Shown here in pieces: positions 8,161-17,062 of a stretch of 64,000 nucleotides of DNA. The position numbers were made by a program, and so were the translations under genes. The stretch is from Streptomyces fragilis (lineage in GTDB: Bacteria > Actinomycetota > Actinomycetes > Streptomycetales > Streptomycetaceae). The stretch covers positions 1,099,157 to 1,163,156 of the forward strand of contig NZ_BEVZ01000004.1 in assembly GCF_003112515.1 (NCBI RefSeq), read 5' to 3'. Position 1 is the stretch's first letter. Every line of letters begins with the position of its first letter. The notes under the pieces are model-generated. The model had not been told where the DNA came from and did not search any database. It worked only from the letters and a program-made list of their open reading frames with translations.

Positions 8161-9950
8161 TTGTCAGCCCCTTCAGGGGAAGGTACGGGGGAATCTGCGG
8201 GGCCGGACCCGGGGTCCGGTTCGTCGTCGGGCGCGGTGGGCGCCCGGTCGTGGACGAGCCCGACCAGCTCGCCCAGTTCCTGCGGCAGCCGTGCGGACTC
8301 GCTGCGGCCGAGGCCCGCCATCTCGACCACGGTCACCCCGTCCTCAGCGGCCGTGGCGCGCACCCAGACGCGGCGGCGCTGGATGAACAGGGAGCCTGAG
8401 AGGCCGGCGATGGCGACGACCGCCCCGCCGAGCGCCCAGCCGCCCGCGGGCTGCCGCACGATCTGGAAGTTCGCCCACTCCTTGATCTCCTTCTCGAAGG
8501 TGATCGAGCCGGCGCCGCCGGGCAGCTCCATGGTCTCGCCGGGCAGCAGCATCTTGCGGAGGATGTCGCCGTTCTCGTCCTTGAACTGCTTCAGCTTCCG
8601 GTCGTCCAGCTGGTAGACGTTCTGCGGGATGCCCGAGTCCACGCCCAGGCTGCCGTGGAAGCCGGCGACCGCGAGGACCGGGAAGTCGAGCGCCGGGAAC
8701 TGCGAGAACATCGTCCCGCTGCCCTTGCCGGCGAAGGTCGGCACGAAGACCGTGGAGAAACCGAGCTGCTCCTCCTTGCCCTTCGGGTCGCGGTAGCCGT
8801 CCAGCACCTTCACCGCGCCCTGCGAGGTGATGTTCTGGTCGATCGGCAGCATCGGGACCGGCTGGGAGAAGACCACCTTCCCCTCGCCGTCGCGGACCGT
8901 GACCACCGGCGCGTAGCCGTGGCTGGTCAGGTAGACCTTGGAACCGCCGACCTCGAGCGGCTTGTTGACCTCGACGACCTTCTTCTTCTCCGGCCCGTCG
9001 ACGCCCTCGCGGTAGGTGAGGGCCGCCTCGTAGGTGCGCGGCGTGCCGCGGTTGGGGCCGGAGGTGGCGTAGGTGGCGCGGAAGTCCTCCAGGTCGAAGC
9101 TGAACGGCTCCAGGTCGTCGTAGGAGAAGAGGCTGCCGGCCCGGAAGTCGTCGTACTGGACGGGCGTGTTGGCGAAGCCATCGCCCTCGACGATCAGCTT
9201 GTTGCCCTCGGACTTGAACAGCTCGCCCCAGCCGAAGGCGATCAGCATCACGATCAGCGCCAGGTGGAAGGCGAGGTTGCCCAGCTCCCGCAGGTAGCCC
9301 TTCTCCGCGGCCACCGCGTCGCCCACCGCGTGGGCGCGGAAGCGGCGGCCCGTGAGGACGCCGAGCGCGGCCCCGCGCACCTCCTCGGGGCTCTTCGCGG
9401 TGCGCCAGGTCGTGTACGCGGGCATCCGGTCCAGCCGGCGCGGCGCACCCGGCGGACGTCCCCGCAGCTGGCCGACGAACTGCCAGGTCCGCGGCACGAT
9501 GCAGCCGATCAGGGAGACGAACAGCAGGATGTAGATCGCGGAGAACCACACCGAGCCGTACACGTCGAACATGCCCAGCGCGTCGTAGAGCGGCGTCAGC
9601 GTGGTGTGCGCCTCGCGGAACTCCTCGACCTTGATCGGGTCGACGCGGTTCTGCGGGACGAGCGAACCGGGGACGGCGGCCAGCGACAACAGCAGGAGCA
9701 GCAGCAGCGCCGTCCGCATGGAGGTCAGCTGCCGCCAGAACCAGCGCACCCAGCCCGTGACCTCACGGCCCGTCCAGGTGATCCAGCCCCACGCGCCCGG
9801 GGCGCGGCGGCCGCCGAAGGAGCCGGGCACGGCGGTCGACTCGAGAGGCGCGGTGGACAGCCGGGTCCCGGCCTCGGTCTCCCCGGACCCGGTGTCGCCG
9901 GTGTCGGCGGTCCCGGTGTCGCCGGTCGTCTCGGTGGTGGTCTCGCTCAT
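8157..9950 (-). CDS. resB: Cytochrome c biogenesis protein ResB (Ccs1)
   Basis: Partner of CcsB in the System II cytochrome c synthase, 597 residues. A long Thr/Gly/Glu-rich cytoplasmic N-terminus (about 1-75) precedes three closely spaced hydrophobic helices (about 85-105, 150-170 and 225-245), a large extracytoplasmic domain, and a fourth helix near residue 520. The C-terminal tail is acidic and Pro-rich. This is the standard ResB layout. It starts four bases after ccdA ends and overlaps ccsB by four bases. Confidence 0.92.
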   Translation of the reverse strand: MSETTTETTGDTGTADTGDTGSGETEAGTRLSTAPLESTAVPGSFGGRRAPGAWGWITWTGREVTGWVRWFWRQLTSMRTALLLLLLLSLAAVPGSLVPQNRVDPIKVEEFREAHTTLTPLYDALGMFDVYGSVWFSAIYILLFVSLIGCIVPRTWQFVGQLRGRPPGAPRRLDRMPAYTTWRTAKSPEEVRGAALGVLTGRRFRAHAVGDAVAAEKGYLRELGNLAFHLALIVMLIAFGWGELFKSEGNKLIVEGDGFANTPVQYDDFRAGSLFSYDDLEPFSFDLEDFRATYATSGPNRGTPRTYEAALTYREGVDGPEKKKVVEVNKPLEVGGSKVYLTSHGYAPVVTVRDGEGKVVFSQPVPMLPIDQNITSQGAVKVLDGYRDPKGKEEQLGFSTVFVPTFAGKGSGTMFSQFPALDFPVLAVAGFHGSLGVDSGIPQNVYQLDDRKLKQFKDENGDILRKMLLPGETMELPGGAGSITFEKEIKEWANFQIVRQPAGGWALGGAVVAIAGLSGSLFIQRRRVWVRATAAEDGVTVVEMAGLGRSESARLPQELGELVGLVHDRAPTAPDDEPDPGSGPADSPVPSPEGADK

Positions 9951-9953
9951 GGA

Positions 9954-10712
9954 TCAGATCCCCGGTGTGAAGCCAGTGGTCCAGGTCTGCATCTGCTGCA
10001 CGAGCAGGTCCCAGACCCCGGTGAGCAGGAGCACACCGGTCACGATCATCATCGTGCCGCCGATCCGCAGCACCCAGACATAGTGCCGCTTGACCCAGCC
10101 GAAGGCGCCCAGCGCCTTGCGGAAGGCGATCGCGGCCAGCACGAAGGGGATGCCGAGACCGGCGCAGTACGCGACGGTCAGGATCGCCCCGCGTCCGGCG
10201 CTCGCCTGGTCGCTGGAGAGCGCCAGCACGGACGTCAGCGTGGGGCCGATGCAGGGCGTCCAGCCGATGCCGAACAGCGCCCCGAGCAGCGGCGCGCCCG
10301 CGAGGCCCGCGGTGGGCCTGCGGTGGAAGCGGAACTCCCGCTGGGTCAGCCAGGGCATCAGCCCCATGAAGAAGACGCCCAGCGCGATCATCAGCACGCC
10401 GAGCACCTTGGACAGCACGCCGCTGTACTCCTGCAGCGTCTGTCCGAAGTAGCCGAACAGCGCTCCCGTGGAGACGAAGACGACGGTGAAGCCCAGCACG
10501 AACAGCGAGGCCCCGGCCGCCATCCGGCCGCGCCGCGCCTCCGCCAGATCGGTGCCGGTGACCCCGGTGACGTAGGAGAGGTAACCGGGCACCAGCGGGA
10601 GCACGCACGGCGAGAAGAACGAGACGAGACCGCCGAGCACCGCGATGGGCAGGGCCAGCAGCAGGGCCCCGCTCATCACGGTGCCGGTCACGTCCACGGC
10701 GAGGAGCGTCAC
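9954..10712 (-). CDS. ccdA: Cytochrome c biogenesis protein CcdA
   Basis: Thiol-disulfide transporter of 252 residues that passes reducing equivalents across the membrane to the extracellular thioredoxin-like protein. The two conserved cysteine motifs are visible: S-P-C-V-L-P-L-V-P-G near residue 35 and W-T-P-C-I-G-P-T near residue 150, in a six-helix duplicated fold. It starts one base after the thioredoxin-like gene ends, so translation is coupled. Its likely partner is the TlpA/ResA-like lipoprotein directly upstream. Confidence 0.93.
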   Translation of the reverse strand: MTLLAVDVTGTVMSGALLLALPIAVLGGLVSFFSPCVLPLVPGYLSYVTGVTGTDLAEARRGRMAAGASLFVLGFTVVFVSTGALFGYFGQTLQEYSGVLSKVLGVLMIALGVFFMGLMPWLTQREFRFHRRPTAGLAGAPLLGALFGIGWTPCIGPTLTSVLALSSDQASAGRGAILTVAYCAGLGIPFVLAAIAFRKALGAFGWVKRHYVWVLRIGGTMMIVTGVLLLTGVWDLLVQQMQTWTTGFTPGI

Positions 10713-10713
10713 G

Positions 10714-11337
10714 TCACTTCTCCGCCAGCACCGGGTCGAGCATCTCGCGCAACTTCTCCTCGCTCAGCGGCTGCATCGCCCGCGCCGCGATCTTCCCGTC
10801 CCGGTCGATGACCAGGGTGGTGGGGATCGCCTGCGGGTTGAGCGTGCCCTTCTCGAAGCGGAGCAGCAGCCGGCCCGTCGGGTCGTACAGGCTGGGGTAC
10901 TCGATGCCCTCCTCCTTCTCGAAGGCGAGGGCGGGCTGGGTGGAGGTGTCGCGGGTGTTGATGCCGACGAACCGGACGCCCTGGTCCTTGGTCTCGTCGG
11001 CGACCTTCACGAAGTTCTTGGCCTCGGCACGGCACGGTGCGCACCAGGAGCCCCAGACGTTGAGGACGACGACGTCGCCCTTGTAGTCGCCGGTGTCCAG
11101 CTGCCCGCCGTCCAGCGTCTCGCCCTGCAGGCGGGGGGCGGCGCGGCGCTCGCCCTTGGCGACGGTGGCGATGCCGTTGGTGCTGGTGACGAAGTTGGTG
11201 CCGCCACCACCGGCGGCGGAGGCACCGCCGTCACCGTCCGAGCCGCACGCCGACAGCAGCAGAGCGGCGACGGCGGCGGCGGCCGCGCCGACCTGGGCGC
11301 GGCGGCGGCGGTGCGCTCGAGGCTTGTGGCCAGTCAT
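10714..11337 (-). CDS. TlpA/ResA-like thiol-disulfide lipoprotein
   Basis: A 207-residue thioredoxin-fold protein, predicted membrane-anchored and extracytoplasmic. It has a lipobox (L-L-L-S-A-C near residue 31) and the redox site G-S-W-C-A-P-C near residue 96. It probably reduces the CXXCH cysteines of apocytochrome c before haem attachment, receiving electrons from CcdA. It is the first gene of the tlpA-ccdA-resB-ccsB operon. Its promoter must lie in the short gap above base 11337, because a strong hairpin closes the preceding unit. Confidence 0.9.
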   Translation of the reverse strand: MTGHKPRAHRRRRAQVGAAAAAVAALLLSACGSDGDGGASAAGGGGTNFVTSTNGIATVAKGERRAAPRLQGETLDGGQLDTGDYKGDVVVLNVWGSWCAPCRAEAKNFVKVADETKDQGVRFVGINTRDTSTQPALAFEKEEGIEYPSLYDPTGRLLLRFEKGTLNPQAIPTTLVIDRDGKIAARAMQPLSEEKLREMLDPVLAEK

Positions 11338-11385
11338 GTGAAAAGTTTCGCATGCCCGTTCCGGGGATCTTGGGGACCCCCCTGC

Positions 11386-11423
11386 GGCCCGCGAACCCCC
11401 ACGTCGGCGGGGGTGCGCGGGCC
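11386..11423 (-). terminator. Hairpin between histidine phosphatase and tlpA
   Basis: Arms of 15 bases (11386-11400 and 11409-11423) with a single mismatch and an eight-base loop lie 12 bases after the phosphatase stop. It separates the hemL-phosphatase unit from the cytochrome c maturation operon. Confidence 0.7.
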
Positions 11424-11434
11424 TGCCGCGGCGG

Positions 11435-12136
11435 CTAGGCGCCGAACGCCTTCTGTCCGCCCTTGACCGGCTTGGCGCCGGCCAGCAGGTGGGCCGGCAC
11501 CAGGTCCCGGGCCGGCTCGGTGTAGCCGACGGCGACGATCCGGTCGCCCTCGTAGGTGAAGGAGGTCAGCGAGGCCAGGGTGCACTCCCGGCGCCGCGGG
11601 TCGTGCCACAGCCGGCGGCCCTCGATCGCGGACCGCACGATCCAGATCGGGAGCTGGTGGCTGACCAGCACCGCCTCGTGACCCCGGGCCGCGGCCGCGG
11701 CGGCGTCCAGTGCCGCCCGCATCCGCGCGACCTGCGCCTGGTACGGCTCGCCCCAGGACGGCTTGAACGGGTTGACCAGGTGCTTCCAGTTGCCGGGCCG
11801 CTTCAGCGCGCCGTCGCCGACGCCGAAGGTCTTGCCCTGGAAGACGTTCTCCGCCTCGATCAGCCGCTCGTCGGTGTCCAGCTCCAGGCCGTGCGCCTTG
11901 GCGATCGGCGTCGCCGTCTCCTGCGCCCGCTCCAGCGGGGAGGCGCACACGTAGGTGACGTCCCTCGGCGCGAGGTGCTCGGCGACCCGGTCCGCCATCT
12001 TCCGGCCCAGCTCGGACAGGTGGTAGCCGGGCAGCCTCCCGTAGAGGAGCCCGGTCGGGTTCTCCACCTCGCCGTGGCGCATCAGGTGGACGACGGTGAC
12101 GTCCTTCTCCCCGCTCACGCCCTTCTCCCCGCTCAT
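11435..12136 (-). CDS. Histidine phosphatase family protein
   Basis: A 233-residue phosphoglycerate-mutase-like phosphatase. The phosphohistidine motif R-H-G-E is near residue 20 and the second catalytic histidine is in V-S-H-Q-L-P-I-W. Helices and length fit the broad-specificity branch. The N-terminus repeats S-G-E-K-G-V / S-G-E-K-D-V. The start (12136) overlaps the hemL stop as ATGA, so the two are co-translated. The true substrate is unknown; position next to hemL is commonly seen in Streptomyces but does not define it. Confidence 0.85.
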   Translation of the reverse strand: MSGEKGVSGEKDVTVVHLMRHGEVENPTGLLYGRLPGYHLSELGRKMADRVAEHLAPRDVTYVCASPLERAQETATPIAKAHGLELDTDERLIEAENVFQGKTFGVGDGALKRPGNWKHLVNPFKPSWGEPYQAQVARMRAALDAAAAAARGHEAVLVSHQLPIWIVRSAIEGRRLWHDPRRRECTLASLTSFTYEGDRIVAVGYTEPARDLVPAHLLAGAKPVKGGQKAFGA

Positions 12137-13449
12137 GCCGTCGCCTCCGCGGCGGCGCGGGCGGCGGCGGGCAGCGCGTCGGCGATCCGCTCCAGGGCCC
12201 TCTCGTCGTGCGCCGTCGACAGGAACCAGCTCTCGAACGCCGACGGCGGCAGGTAGACGCCGCTCGCCAGCATGGAGTGGAAGAACGCCGTGTAGCGGAA
12301 CGACTCCGCGGCCTTGGCGTCCTCGTAGTCGTGCACCGGGCGGTCGGTGAAGAACACCGAGAACATGTTGGACGCCTTCTGCACGGTGTGCGCGACGCCC
12401 TCCTTGTTCAGCGCGTCGCCGATCAGCGCCTGGATCCGGGTCGAGGAGTCGGCCAGCTTCTCGTAGGCGGCGTCGTCGAGCAGCCGCAGCTGGGCCAGGC
12501 CCGCGGCGGTGGCGACCGGGTTCCCGGACAGGGTGCCCGCCTGGTAGACCGGGCCGGCCGGGGCGAGGTGCGCCATCACGTCGGCGCGGCCGCCGAACGC
12601 CGCGGCGGGGAAGCCGCCGCCCATCACCTTGCCGAAGGTCATCAGGTCCGGGACCACGCCGTCGACGCCGAACCAGCCGGCCTTCGACGTGCGGAAACCG
12701 GTCATCACCTCGTCGGAGACGTACAGCGCGCCGTTCTCGGCGCACAGGTCCTTGAGGCCCTGGTTGAAGCCGGGCAGCGGCGGGACGACGCCCATGTTGC
12801 CGGGCGACGCCTCGGTGATCACGCAGGCGATCTCACCGGGGTGCGCGGCGAAGGCGGCGCGGACCGCGTCGAGGTCGTTGTAGGGCAGCACGATGGTGTC
12901 GCCGGCCTGGGCGCCCGTGACGCCCGGGGTGTCGGGCAGCGCGAAGGTGGCGACGCCGGAGCCCGCGGCGGCCAGCAGCGAGTCGACGTGGCCGTGGTAG
13001 CAGCCGGCGAACTTCACGACCTTGGCGCGGCGGGTGAAGCCGCGGGCCAGGCGGATCGCGGACATGGTGGCCTCGGTGCCGCTGGAGACCAGGCGGACCT
13101 GCTCCAGCGGGGCGACCCGCGCCACCATCTCCTCGGCGAGCGCGACCTCGCCCTCGCCGGGGGTGCCGAAGGAGGTGCCGCGGCTCACGGCGTCCTGGAC
13201 GGCCGCGATCACCTCGGGCCGGCCGTGACCCAGGATCATCGGGCCCCAGGAGCAGACCAGGTCCACGTACTCGCGGCCGTCGGCGTCGGTCAGGTAGGGG
13301 CCGCTGCCGGAGACCATGAAACGGGGCGTGCCGCCCACGGCGCGGAAGGCGCGCACCGGCGAGTTCACCCCGCCCGGCGTGACGGCGGCCGCTCGGTCGA
13401 ACAGCGCCTGCGAGGCAGGGGCTTCGTAGGGGTAGGACGGAACGGTCAT
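12133..13449 (-). CDS. hemL: Glutamate-1-semialdehyde 2,1-aminomutase
   Basis: PLP enzyme of 438 residues that converts glutamate-1-semialdehyde to 5-aminolevulinate, the second step of the C5 haem pathway begun by HemA (found at 51 kb). The PLP-binding aspartate region S-D-E-V-M-T-G-F-R and the Schiff-base lysine in T-F-G-K-V-M-G-G-G are clear. The ATG at 13449 (M-T-V-P-S-Y) is chosen over an in-frame start 48 bases upstream whose residues are Arg-rich and not family-like. It forms an operon with the histidine phosphatase. Confidence 0.95.
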   Translation of the reverse strand: MTVPSYPYEAPASQALFDRAAAVTPGGVNSPVRAFRAVGGTPRFMVSGSGPYLTDADGREYVDLVCSWGPMILGHGRPEVIAAVQDAVSRGTSFGTPGEGEVALAEEMVARVAPLEQVRLVSSGTEATMSAIRLARGFTRRAKVVKFAGCYHGHVDSLLAAAGSGVATFALPDTPGVTGAQAGDTIVLPYNDLDAVRAAFAAHPGEIACVITEASPGNMGVVPPLPGFNQGLKDLCAENGALYVSDEVMTGFRTSKAGWFGVDGVVPDLMTFGKVMGGGFPAAAFGGRADVMAHLAPAGPVYQAGTLSGNPVATAAGLAQLRLLDDAAYEKLADSSTRIQALIGDALNKEGVAHTVQKASNMFSVFFTDRPVHDYEDAKAAESFRYTAFFHSMLASGVYLPPSAFESWFLSTAHDERALERIADALPAAARAAAEATA

Positions 13450-13770
13450 GCCTGCGGCTTCTCCGGATCTCCGACTGCGGTTACGGGGGACTCCCACAGG
13501 GTAGGCCAGGGGTCGTGGCCCGACCCCGTGGCACGGGGGTGGGCAGGTGGCCGGCCCTTCGGGTGCACCGGCCCTGGTCCGGAGATAACGGAGCGTGTTC
13601 TGCGCCCATCTGCGAGACTGTGACGAGAACCCCGTGCGCGTTCCTCCTTCCGGGTCTTCTCCTGTGTACGTTTCGTGGGGCGGACGTGGGGGAGGTCACT
13701 GTCACGATGAACGGGTGATCGGGTTGCGCGGCGGGGGCGACGCGTCCTAGAACAGCAGTCGGGTGGAGAT
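13450..13770. other. Intergenic region, hemL to hypothetical protein
   Basis: These 321 bases separate two divergent genes. Short open frames on both strands have no protein-like composition. The region should carry the hemL promoter and the promoter noted at 13724-13753. Nothing else was recognised. Confidence 0.5.
13724..13753 (+). promoter_or_regulatory. Candidate promoter of the 207-residue hypothetical protein
   Basis: TTGCGC (13724-13729), an 18-base spacer and TAGAAC (13748-13753) resemble a vegetative Streptomyces promoter. Transcription would start near 13760, giving a very short leader before the ATG at 13771. Confidence 0.35.
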
Positions 13771-14394
13771 ATGCATCGCGGTGGCGGACTGGGCGAGGGG
13801 ACTGGCGACATGGGTCCTCGGCGTTCCCGTCGGGGCAGGCACCGGCGCGAGGCGGAGGAGACGACGACTGAAGCGGCCGAGGCCGCGGCCCGCCGGGCGG
13901 GCGCGCAGAGTGACGGCGCCGAGAAGCCGGCGGGACCCGTGGCAAGGAGCAGCCGGTTGGGAGTGACGTACAAGTACTTCGGCGCGCCGAGCGGCGCCGC
14001 GGCCGCCCGCGTCCCCGAGACCATGCGCCCGGAGGAGCTCGGCGGCGACGAGCTCGGCATGGGCGGCCTCTTCACCCGCATCAAGCCCGAGACGGTGGCG
14101 GCGATGGTCCTCACCGGCATCGAGGGCGTGCCGCTGAACAAGGTGCCCCCGCTCGAACTCGTCGTGCTGCGCCCCCAGTACGCGGTGGTCAAGCTGCCCA
14201 TGACCACCGTCGACCCGCTGCGCGGCATCGGCGAGGAGGCCGTGGGCGCGGCCGCGTTCATCTGGTCCACGGTCCCCGACCGGGGCGGCCCCCGCGACGC
14301 GTTCAACGTCTACCAACTGCTGCACGAGTGGCAGGACTTCAGCCACCGCCTCCACGAGGCGGGGCACCAGCCGTACTGCCTGGTCTGGCCCTGA
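13771..14394 (+). CDS. Hypothetical protein, conserved C-terminal domain
   Basis: Up to 207 residues. The first 65 are Arg/Glu/Ala-rich and disordered. From about residue 66 (L-G-V-T-Y-K-Y-F-G) the sequence becomes protein-like, with hydrophobic strands and a helix ending Y-Q-L-L-H-E-W-Q-D-F-S-H-R-L-H. No signal peptide or membrane helix is evident, so it is probably cytoplasmic. I do not recognise the domain. The ATG at 13771 has a GGAG site only two bases upstream, which is too close, so the start is uncertain; a later ATG at 13810 is possible. Confidence 0.6.
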   Translation: MHRGGGLGEGTGDMGPRRSRRGRHRREAEETTTEAAEAAARRAGAQSDGAEKPAGPVARSSRLGVTYKYFGAPSGAAAARVPETMRPEELGGDELGMGGLFTRIKPETVAAMVLTGIEGVPLNKVPPLELVVLRPQYAVVKLPMTTVDPLRGIGEEAVGAAAFIWSTVPDRGGPRDAFNVYQLLHEWQDFSHRLHEAGHQPYCLVWP

Positions 14395-14416
14395 CGGGCC
14401 GTAGGCGCTGACGCGG

Positions 14417-14454
14417 AAGGGGTGCGCGAGGCCTGCGGGCCTCGCGCACCCCTT
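14417..14454. terminator. Strong bidirectional terminator
   Basis: Perfect 17-base arms (14417-14433 and 14438-14454, AAGGGGTGCGCGAGGCC and its complement) with the four-base loop TGCG. It lies between converging genes and would end transcription from both sides. Confidence 0.9.
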
Positions 14455-14469
14455 CTCCCGTCGGGCCCG

Positions 14470-15501
14470 TCAGGTCCGGGAGCCGGTCCTGCGGCGGTGG
14501 ACGGCGAGGAAGGTGCCGGCGCCGAGGACGACGGCCGCCGCGCCCGCGGCTGCCACCGGCAGGAGAAGGCTGTCCGCGCCGGTGGAGGCGAGGCTGCCGG
14601 TGCCGCCCTGCGGCCGGGTTCCGTGGCCGTCCCCCGCGCCGCCGTGGTCCACCGGGTCGGCCGGGTCCGGCCGGCCGGTGGCGGAGGGGGTGGAAGTGGG
14701 GGTGGGCCGCGGAGTCTCCGGCGGGGCGGTACCGGCCGCCACGACGGTGAACTCGCGCAGGTCGCTCCTGCCGCGGTAGCAGGTCAGGTCCTCGTCGTAC
14801 ACGACGTCGGTGTAGGCCCACGACACCCCGGCCGGGGCGTCCTCGCGGACCCGCACGCGCAGGTCGGCGGTGAAGGTGGCACCCGCCGCGACGTCGAGGA
14901 GCTTGTCGCTGTAGCTGCCGGTGCTGCCGGGCCAGCGGTGGTACTCGTCGTCCGACCACCGTCCGTCGTGCCGGTACTGGATCTCGGCCAGGCCCTCCGC
15001 CAGCAGCTCCGGGTTCTCCTGGTAGGTGACGGCCAGGTCGATCCAGAGCCGGTCCAGGTCCCTGCCGGTGTCGTTGGTGACGGTGAACCGGAACTCGTCC
15101 CAGCCCGCCCCCGCCCCGATCCGCCGGGGCAGGCCGGTGACCTTCGCCTTGAGTCCTTCGACGACCTCGCTGCGGGTGCACACCGGGAGGACCGGGTCGT
15201 CGGCCTCCTCCTCCCGGGTGTCCTCCGCCCCGGGCGCCCCGCCCTCGCCCGGCCGGTCCCCGCCCGGCCGCTCCCCGCCCGGCTGGGCGGCGCCGGGGGC
15301 CGGGACCTCCGGGGAGCCGGTCGGGGACGGGGACGCAGCCGGCTCCCCGGAGGTCCCGGGTGTCGCGGTCACGCCCTGTCCCGGCGTCCGCGAGGCCGAC
15401 GGGGCGGGATCCTCCGCGTACGCCACCGGCGCGGACAGCAGGGCCAGCGGTGCGACCACCGCCGTGGCCGCCGCGACGGCCAGGGCACGACGAACTCTCA
15501 T
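14470..15501 (-). CDS. LAxTG-anchored surface protein, copy 1
   Basis: Exported wall-anchored protein of 343 residues. It begins with a signal peptide (M-R-V-R-R-A-L-A-V-A-A; cleavage near A-Y-A-E) and is followed by a Pro/Ser/Gly-rich linker (about 35-95). A folded domain with conserved Cys and Trp residues comes next, then a Pro/Thr-rich spacer. The C-terminus carries L-A-S-T-G, a hydrophobic helix and an Arg-rich tail, the class E sortase signal. The inner start at 15501 matches the paralogue; upstream in-frame sequence is antisense to the next gene. No sortase is nearby. Function is unknown; surface display on hyphae is inferred. Confidence 0.85.
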   Translation of the reverse strand: MRVRRALAVAAATAVVAPLALLSAPVAYAEDPAPSASRTPGQGVTATPGTSGEPAASPSPTGSPEVPAPGAAQPGGERPGGDRPGEGGAPGAEDTREEEADDPVLPVCTRSEVVEGLKAKVTGLPRRIGAGAGWDEFRFTVTNDTGRDLDRLWIDLAVTYQENPELLAEGLAEIQYRHDGRWSDDEYHRWPGSTGSYSDKLLDVAAGATFTADLRVRVREDAPAGVSWAYTDVVYDEDLTCYRGRSDLREFTVVAAGTAPPETPRPTPTSTPSATGRPDPADPVDHGGAGDGHGTRPQGGTGSLASTGADSLLLPVAAAGAAAVVLGAGTFLAVHRRRTGSRT

Positions 15502-15572
15502 GGGAACCCCTCGAAGGTGGGAACGGGTGGTGGCCGGCGCGGGCCGGGCCGGGGCCCTCGCGGGCTCCGCGC

Positions 15573-16583
15573 TCAGAGCCGCGCGCCCGCGTTCCTGCGC
15601 CGCGTGACCAGCACCGCGCCGCCGCCGAGCACGACGGCGGCCGCACCCGCGGCCCCCACCAGCCCGAGGGCCCGGTCGCTGCCGGTGGCGGCGAGGTTGC
15701 CGGTGGTCCCCCCGCCGCCCTGCGGCGACGCGCCCGTGCCGCTGTGGGACGCGGACGGCGACGGTGACGACGTCACGCTGGGCGAGGCGGACGGCGAGGG
15801 CGTCTGCGACGGAGTGCTCGTCCCGGCGGGCAGGACGACGAAGTCGTAGGTGTCGCCGTTGTGGAAGCAGGTGTCGTCCGCGCCCTGGTACAACGCGCCG
15901 CCGACCACGAACGACTCGTCGGACTGGACGCCCGCGCGCACGCGGACCCGGAGGTCGGAGACGAGGGACTCGCCCGCGGCGACGTCCTCGGCGTAGCCGC
16001 CGAAGCTCGCGGTGTCGCCCTCCCAGCGGAACTCGTCCGTCCAGCCGCCCTCGTCGAGGTACTCGACCTCGGCCGCCCCCAGCTCGACCGACACGTCGAA
16101 CCACAGCCGGTCCAGTTCCTTGCCGGTCCGGTTGGTGACGGTGAGGCGGAACTCGTCCCAGCCGGAGCCGGCGACGTAGGCGGCGGGCAGGCCGGTGACG
16201 GCGGTGCTCAGGCCCTTGTCGATCGCCCGCTTCTCGCAGAGCGGGTACTCCTCGCCCTCACCCTCCTCCTGGCCTGCGCCCCCGCCCAGGTTCTCGACCC
16301 TGCCGGAGGGCCCGTCCGGGCCGGGCGCGGCGGGCGCGGGGGTCCCGGTGGCCGCCGGCGACGTCTCGCCGCCCGCGGCGGGCGTCCCCTCGCCGGTGGC
16401 TTCGCCTCCCGCGGCGGGTTCCGTGGTTCCCGCGCCGCCGGTCTCCGGGGTCCCGCCCGCCGGCCGGCTCTGCGAGGCGGACGGTATCGGGCCCTCGGCG
16501 AACGCCGTCGGCGCCGACAGCAGGGTCAGCGGTGCGACGACGGCGGCGGCCGCCGCGACGGCCAGGGCACGGCGAACTCTCAT
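15573..16583 (-). CDS. LAxTG-anchored surface protein, copy 2
   Basis: A 336-residue paralogue of the adjacent downstream gene. The signal peptide is almost identical (M-R-V-R-R-A-L-A-V-A-A-A-A, ending A-F-A-E), and it shares the folded-domain landmarks G-x-G-W-D-E-F-R, D-R-L-W and a terminal Cys before the Pro-rich spacer. It ends with L-A-A-T-G, a hydrophobic helix and R-R-R-N-A-G-A-R-L. The linker is rich in Ala/Gly/Thr repeats. Start at 16583 by alignment with copy 1. The tandem arrangement and shared leader DNA point to local duplication. Confidence 0.85.
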   Translation of the reverse strand: MRVRRALAVAAAAAVVAPLTLLSAPTAFAEGPIPSASQSRPAGGTPETGGAGTTEPAAGGEATGEGTPAAGGETSPAATGTPAPAAPGPDGPSGRVENLGGGAGQEEGEGEEYPLCEKRAIDKGLSTAVTGLPAAYVAGSGWDEFRLTVTNRTGKELDRLWFDVSVELGAAEVEYLDEGGWTDEFRWEGDTASFGGYAEDVAAGESLVSDLRVRVRAGVQSDESFVVGGALYQGADDTCFHNGDTYDFVVLPAGTSTPSQTPSPSASPSVTSSPSPSASHSGTGASPQGGGGTTGNLAATGSDRALGLVGAAGAAAVVLGGGAVLVTRRRNAGARL

Positions 16584-16750
16584 GGGAACCTCTCGCAGGT
16601 CAGGGGGCGGCCACACGGTCCGGGGATCGGGCATGGCCAAGGGTTTCGCGGTGTGTGACCCGTTTGCCCCGGACAAGGTTGTACGGCAGGACCGACGGGA
16701 CCCTCACCTCACGTGCCGCCCACGGTTCCCGGAGAGCCGCCGCCCCGTCC

Positions 16751-17062
16751 TCACCGGTGCAGTTCCGCCCACACCCCCGCCGCCTCCCGGCTCTCGCGCC
16801 GGGAGAGCAGGACGGCCCGCAGCCGCAGGGCGACGGTGACCGCCGCGCCCACCGCGCACAGCGCCAGTGATCCCGCGGCGTCCGCCGGGAGGACCACGGC
16901 GGTCAGGGCCACCGTGGTCCACGCCACCAGACAGGCGGCGGCCGAGTTGCGGCGGGAGGGGGGCCGGTCCGCCGCCCCGGCCCTCAGCTCCAGCAGGGCG
17001 GGCACGTACCAGACGTATCCGGCGAGGGCGAGGACGGCGAACCCGAGGGCGAGGACACCCAT
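16751..17062 (-). CDS. Small membrane protein coupled to ctaD
   Basis: A 103-residue protein with three hydrophobic helices (about 4-23, 40-58 and 62-82) and an Arg-rich C-terminus. Its ATG overlaps the ctaD stop by one base (TGATG), so it is translated with ctaD. I do not recognise a family. It is much shorter than cytochrome oxidase subunit III and lacks clear subunit IV features. An oxidase accessory or assembly role is inferred from coupling only. Confidence 0.65.
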   Translation of the reverse strand: MGVLALGFAVLALAGYVWYVPALLELRAGAADRPPSRRNSAAACLVAWTTVALTAVVLPADAAGSLALCAVGAAVTVALRLRAVLLSRRESREAAGVWAELHR

